Source: Streptomyces sp. NBC_00620 (GTDB lineage Bacteria; Actinomycetota; Actinomycetes; Streptomycetales; Streptomycetaceae). Taken from it: a stretch of DNA of 64,000 bases. Below, piece after piece: positions 63,101 to 64,000 of the stretch. Under the pieces are notes generated by a model that saw nothing but the letters and a program-made list of their open reading frames with translations, did not search any database and was not told where the DNA came from. Positions within the stretch are counted from its first letter, which is position 1. Each line of letters opens with the position of its first letter. The translations under genes were made by a program, and so were the position numbers. Where the stretch lies: assembly GCF_026341825.1 (NCBI RefSeq), contig NZ_JAPENY010000002.1, positions 2,327,001 through 2,391,000 on the forward strand, in the 5' to 3' direction.

Positions 63101-64000
63101 AGCGGGCCAGTGGGCACGACACCCTGTTCGACAACCTGTTCGTGCTTCAGAACTTCCTGGACATGGACGCGTTCGCCGAGATGAACGCCAGGCACGGCAT
63201 CACCTCGGTGAAGGCCGACGACTCCACCCACTATCCGTTCACGTGGGTCGTCACGCCCGGCGAACGGCTCACGGTCAAGCTGGAGTTCCGCGACGACGAC
63301 ACCGCCGGCGCCCGCAGTCTCCTCGACGACTACCTGAGCGTGCTCGAAGACCTGGCCAGGGCGACCGGGCCGGTGGGCGCGCTTCGGGGCCTGGGGCCGG
63401 AGCCCGAGCCCACCGAACGCACGGACGTCGGCACGGACACCGTCGTCGACCGGTTCGACCGGGCGGCGGACCGCGACCCGCAGCGGGTGGCGCTCGTCGC
63501 CCACGGCTCGACCATGACCTTCGCCCAACTCCGGGACCGCAGCCGCGCGGTGGCCGGTGTGCTCGCCCGGCTTGGCATCGGCCCCGAGATGACCGTGGCT
63601 CTCGCGGTCCCGCGCTCCCTCGACTCGATCGTGGCGCTGTTCGCCGTACTGCGCACCGGCGCGGCGTACGTGCCGCTGGAGCTGGACCATCCGGACGAGC
63701 GGATCGCCGCGATCGTCGCGGACGCCCGACCGGACGTGATCCTCACCGTGACCGCCGTCTCGCCCCGGCTGACCGGCGACCTGATCGAGCTGGACCAACC
63801 CCTGCCCGAGGCCGAGCCGTTCGTGACGTTCGCGCCCGACGACCCGAACCGTCTGCGGCACCCCGCGTACACGATCTACACCTCCGGATCGACCGGGAAG
63901 CCCAAGGGCGTGGTGACCGAGTACGCCGGGCTCACCAACATGCTGATCAACCATCAGCGCCGCATCTTCGAGCCGGTGTTGGCCGAGCACGAGCACCGGG
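54157..64000 (+). CDS. cchH: coelichelin-type nonribosomal peptide synthetase (3' end outside window)
   Basis: The frame is open from ATG 54157 to the window end (3281 residues). Rough domains: unusual N-terminal segment 1-135; A1 140-630 (YVIFTSGSTGRPKG 283, PLTANGKLDR 621); T1 with Ser679 (LGGDSI); E1 733-1160 (HHVVVDGVSW); C1 1194-1610 (HHIIADGWS, His1325-1326); A2 1625-2125 (YVIYTSGSTGRPKG 1779); repeat-derived linker 2140-2157; T2 Ser2201 (AGGDSI); E2 2258-2658 (HHLAVDSVSW); C2 2670-3080, where HHxxxDG reads HLLLWDG (His2790, Leu2791); A3 from 3087 (YTIYTSGSTGKPKG 3238). The order A-T-E-C-A-T-E-C-A fits the three-module coelichelin synthetase, which builds a tetrapeptide from formyl-hydroxyornithine, threonine and hydroxyornithine. 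Iron boxes precede it. Confidence 0.92.
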   Translation, partial: MMEPSARLVQLSPTRLTDVRRRTGDYSDRTITEACAIALSYWATGQGPDGIDLKPGTLFADVLGWIDNGGAGPGSWQVGADGRSIAVPADIGPADAQLALDDLADFPDRPIGTVGPSSVAARLAALSEWNDTGADRVRPTIVEMFREQARNRPDAVAIVDEHRSLTYRQAAERSSQLAHHLIERGLTAEQAVGISLGRSADMVIGLLAVLQAGCAFVPLDPQWPAARRAVVIEDAGVVLQLNDSGEHDSGEPEAVAVDLGDWRFGSYPVEGTGVTVLGNALAYVIFTSGSTGRPKGAMIRHEAISERLLWQVDEILGFGHDDASLFKAPLSFDISVNEIFLPLVCGGRLVVLRPGGERDPHHLLSVIAEQRVTFTYLVSSMLDVLLEIAGDSGQLDSLRHVWCGGEVLTPELYERFRTRLDIPMYHGYGPAETTIGVSHVIYRGAAERLSTSIGRANPNTQLYVLDDELRPVPVGVGGELYVGGFLLGRGYVNAPGLTASRFVANPFAGDGSRLYRTGDLARFAPDGSLDFLGRADNQVKIRGMRLEIEDVEVGLAEHPGVRHTCVVAKKNSAGGTYLVGYVIPATGSEALRAVEVKAWAAEHMVEYMVPAHIVVMKEFPLTANGKLDRNALPEPAVGTGSIVPPSTENERVVCAAIAVLLQLDEVGVDQDFFQLGGDSILAISLLSALRDAGLYVTTRQIFSNTVVGALAAVASREDVSTVDHGDVGTGSVVGSPIVQWLGETTDAIDGFVQSVVLNAPAELTADALDAILSAVLGRHDMLRAKLVRGDRWSFDIPETDQALAGWQESDRPLDECVALATDGLDPAGGVMLRAVWRREARQLVVAVHHVVVDGVSWRVLMEDLATAWRQFTSGAPIELLPVGTSFRRWTQLLERAAFDAESAYFWRPLPGADGPLGRRALSEADTVAGERVRTVSVGPDVTAALLGEIPAKFHAGVNDVLLTALAVGLARWRRDLGQHQTFAHIELEGHGREGQFVAGTAGFEPELSRTVGWFTTLFPVTVDPGAAADFTAPAYLAAALKAVKEDLARVPDNGVSYGALRYLTHTEFDAPAPQVLFNYLGRFDAGASGDWQLAGTTGQLGEKRDPRMRLPRALEFNAIAEPASTGEYELVTTISWPDGMFTDEDIATIGDYFRGALAALAALDQGGHSPSDFALVPLTQADVDVLDGPALRDILPLTPLQEGLYFHSVFDDDSAGAYVEQQLLTLDGEVDAGRLAAAATRLLTLYPNLAARFVALTDGRVVSVLESGVQAPFTVLDRPGITEDEIRDHAERDRRAGFDLATGPLMRYTLIRAGSGRNVLVQTVHHIIADGWSVPPMLRALLTEYHAPGTVYPTGGFPDYVRWLAERDDDESDRVWRDQLAELPGPSLVAEGHTPSDRFADTAVEPGDGIDAAVRSAGVPLSVAVHSAWAVTLGGILHSSDVAFGSTVSGRDAEVPGIEHMVGLFINTIPVRARWAGTTTARELLASVREHQSAVLPHQHVSLARIGRRAGAGPLFDTLVVFDVATDLDALRGPDDTLVISGIVNEGAPHYPLTLVVERAVDGRPRFNLIYDGELLGEARAQEILRTFTRNLTGLLTRPEALVVDLVALVDDQVPEGDRSSALVTPTTLGGLFDAAANRDPAATAVTQCALDGGTRSLTYGELADAKNELASALRAAGVGPGKRVAVAIPASLEQVVALVAIVTAGGAYVPLDLAYPDERLEYILADAAPQVVLVDRAQRDRFTELLARAGVPARVLVQGDELPLDTTEPEVGPHDPAYVIYTSGSTGRPKGVVVPHSSVVTLLANTRPDMDFGPHDVWVQFHSFSFDFAVWELWGALAHGGELLVPEYGLTRSPVDFHRLVRERGVTVLNQTPSAFYQFIEADRHAGEPVTALRRIVFGGEALDLGRLRGWVERHGTRSPELVNMYGITETTVHVTHRVLTDADFDLGDDVSPIGGPIPGLVIHLLDDRLRPVPPGRVGAIYVAGDQVSLGYLGRPGLTAGRFVANPFVGDGSRMYHTGDLARRTLAGELEFTGRADDQVQLKGFRIELGEVESAIRELDGVVDVAVTVADSGDHLVAHVVGRVPGDFAGLLSAKLPAHMVPGRVLPVDALPLTVNGKLDRKALTSRANALRWEQGDVPAGRWGLVAQFPAPLTGRDTAPDFTNAATGSVLVGLVDIFAAALPGTDVDADTDFFRAGGDSIVAITVINRARALGLPIAPRDVFLFRTPRALAEHLGTRTPQAVTPAPAHREDGPLTPTPIILRQRELGGSLARFAQARALVAPEGTGFTDAQRAANAVVAAHPVLRLRLRVEHGVWALRTEPVREVTVVRTEAAGATAGVRGDATTDATIAANEAAGRLDPESGEVIAFTWLAASRTLVVAVHHLAVDSVSWLVLLDDLAAAMRGAALAPPTTSYAEYAEALAIQSTHAIDDLGHWITTLQAPALLPAAEGLPSAEGLRETTVVLAPEVSDRLTRTAPVALGVGLTELLCGALRAALTHIQQSPTDLAIELERHGRVPVREHHDYTRTVGWFTAIAPVRLTAHTDPVAAAREVAERQPDERGHVGYGRLRYLNPQTAPLLSARPQVLFNYLGRGSESQALHLAGGDQDSPYAVEVNAWTDAATGSLHADFTLAEGIPDEITEHWLSALERIADASATAERTAPVTPLQRGLFFQAQMAGSAGHYVAQNYFTFDRRLDTDALAEAMAHVIARHPVVGAGFTTDDDGNPVQTLKAGRRVDVRTIGLETEAEVEALRARDRDTGFDPGEPPLIRLTVVRLPDGRDGLLLSYHLLLWDGWSREIMLRDLFDAYQAVVAGEPPAPAPATPSFEDYARTLDAKDSAVSERFWAEHLTGLPGPTLLSGPAPSLSDDLPRALVHTLTAEQSELLREAARVHGVTLNSVLTGAFGLLLGAHTGRSDAVFGVTVSGREGEGLSDIVGVLLNTVPMWTRARPDDTVREYLSGVQTARVEAMEHEHLGLGEIQRASGHDTLFDNLFVLQNFLDMDAFAEMNARHGITSVKADDSTHYPFTWVVTPGERLTVKLEFRDDDTAGARSLLDDYLSVLEDLARATGPVGALRGLGPEPEPTERTDVGTDTVVDRFDRAADRDPQRVALVAHGSTMTFAQLRDRSRAVAGVLARLGIGPEMTVALAVPRSLDSIVALFAVLRTGAAYVPLELDHPDERIAAIVADARPDVILTVTAVSPRLTGDLIELDQPLPEAEPFVTFAPDDPNRLRHPAYTIYTSGSTGKPKGVVTEYAGLTNMLINHQRRIFEPVLAEHEHR
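60576..60627 (+). repeat. dispersed palindromic repeat inserted in frame within cchH
   Basis: The segment runs TGCGGGCCGGTGGGGGCTGG, TCGCGCAGTTCCCCGCGCCC, CTTACGGGGCGC. It is nearly identical to the intergenic copy at 32612-32666. In the NRPS frame it encodes AGRWGLVAQFPAPLTGR (residues 2141-2157), lying between the A2 end motif (about 2125) and the T2 Ser (2201). It adds residues to a flexible linker without breaking the frame. Confidence 0.88.

Noticed and set aside
59125..63996. 1623-codon open frame on the minus strand
   Set aside because: It lies antisense to the NRPS, which has all adenylation, carrier, condensation and epimerisation motifs in frame. The minus frame is a GC-bias shadow with no recognisable domain.

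Overview
The window looks like a Streptomyces chromosome. It has very high GC, GTG starts with AGGAGG-type ribosome binding sites, many twin-arginine exported enzymes, one rare in-frame TTA codon, and a siderophore locus whose gene order matches the coelichelin (cch) cluster. No rRNA, tRNA, CRISPR array, transposase or integrase was seen.

Region 1 (1-21.6 kb) is a carbohydrate island. The left part runs on the plus strand: an aldo/keto reductase end, a GH43-like hydrolase, a Tat-exported alginate-lyase-like enzyme with a CBM42 (AbfB) domain, a GH28 polygalacturonase-type enzyme, and a 1546-residue multidomain lyase-like enzyme that also ends in CBM42. A decayed 0.9-kb stretch with remnants of an aldo/keto reductase and a cutinase-type esterase follows. 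Next is a divergent pair, a GH39-like enzyme with three carbohydrate-binding modules against a LacI-type regulator, with three copies of the operator core CGAACCGGTTCG between them. A sugar ABC importer (binding protein, two permeases, no ATPase), a GH63/GH37-like hydrolase and a GH39-like/ricin-domain enzyme follow. Together they suggest breakdown of a plant cell-wall polymer rich in uronic acid and arabinose, uptake of the products, and local regulation.

Region 2 (21.7-45.4 kb) is a catabolic island of unknown substrate. It holds a DRE-TIM aldolase/lyase-like enzyme, four short-chain dehydrogenases, a 2-pyrone-dicarboxylate-hydrolase-like amidohydrolase, a BBE-type FAD oxidase, an SsuA/NMT1-type ABC importer, a VOC protein, two FAH-family enzymes, a second amidohydrolase, a type-B carboxylesterase, a carboxymuconolactone-decarboxylase-like protein, an exported alpha/beta hydrolase, a GntR regulator, an exported intradiol-dioxygenase-like protein, an FGE-like protein and an FG-GAP propeller. 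Five promoter regions carry the palindrome TGTCGACA, nearly always as two copies with centres 51-53 bp apart. One of these regions is the regulator's own promoter. I read this as one GntR regulon, probably for uptake and ring or diketone cleavage of an aromatic or polyketide-like compound. This is the best candidate here for an undescribed system.

Region 3 (45.4-64 kb) is the iron-regulated coelichelin-type cluster: cchA (formyltransferase, minus strand), then cchB (ornithine N-hydroxylase), cchC, cchD and cchE (siderophore importer), cchF (binding lipoprotein), cchG (ABC exporter) and the first 3281 residues of the NRPS cchH. DmdR/IdeR-type iron boxes lie before cchA/cchB, cchE, cchF and cchH. 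The NRPS reads A-T-E-C-A-T-E-C-A(partial). Its A2-T2 linker contains an in-frame copy of a dispersed palindromic repeat that also lies in an intergenic region at 32.6 kb, and its second condensation domain has Leu in place of the second His of HHxxxDG.
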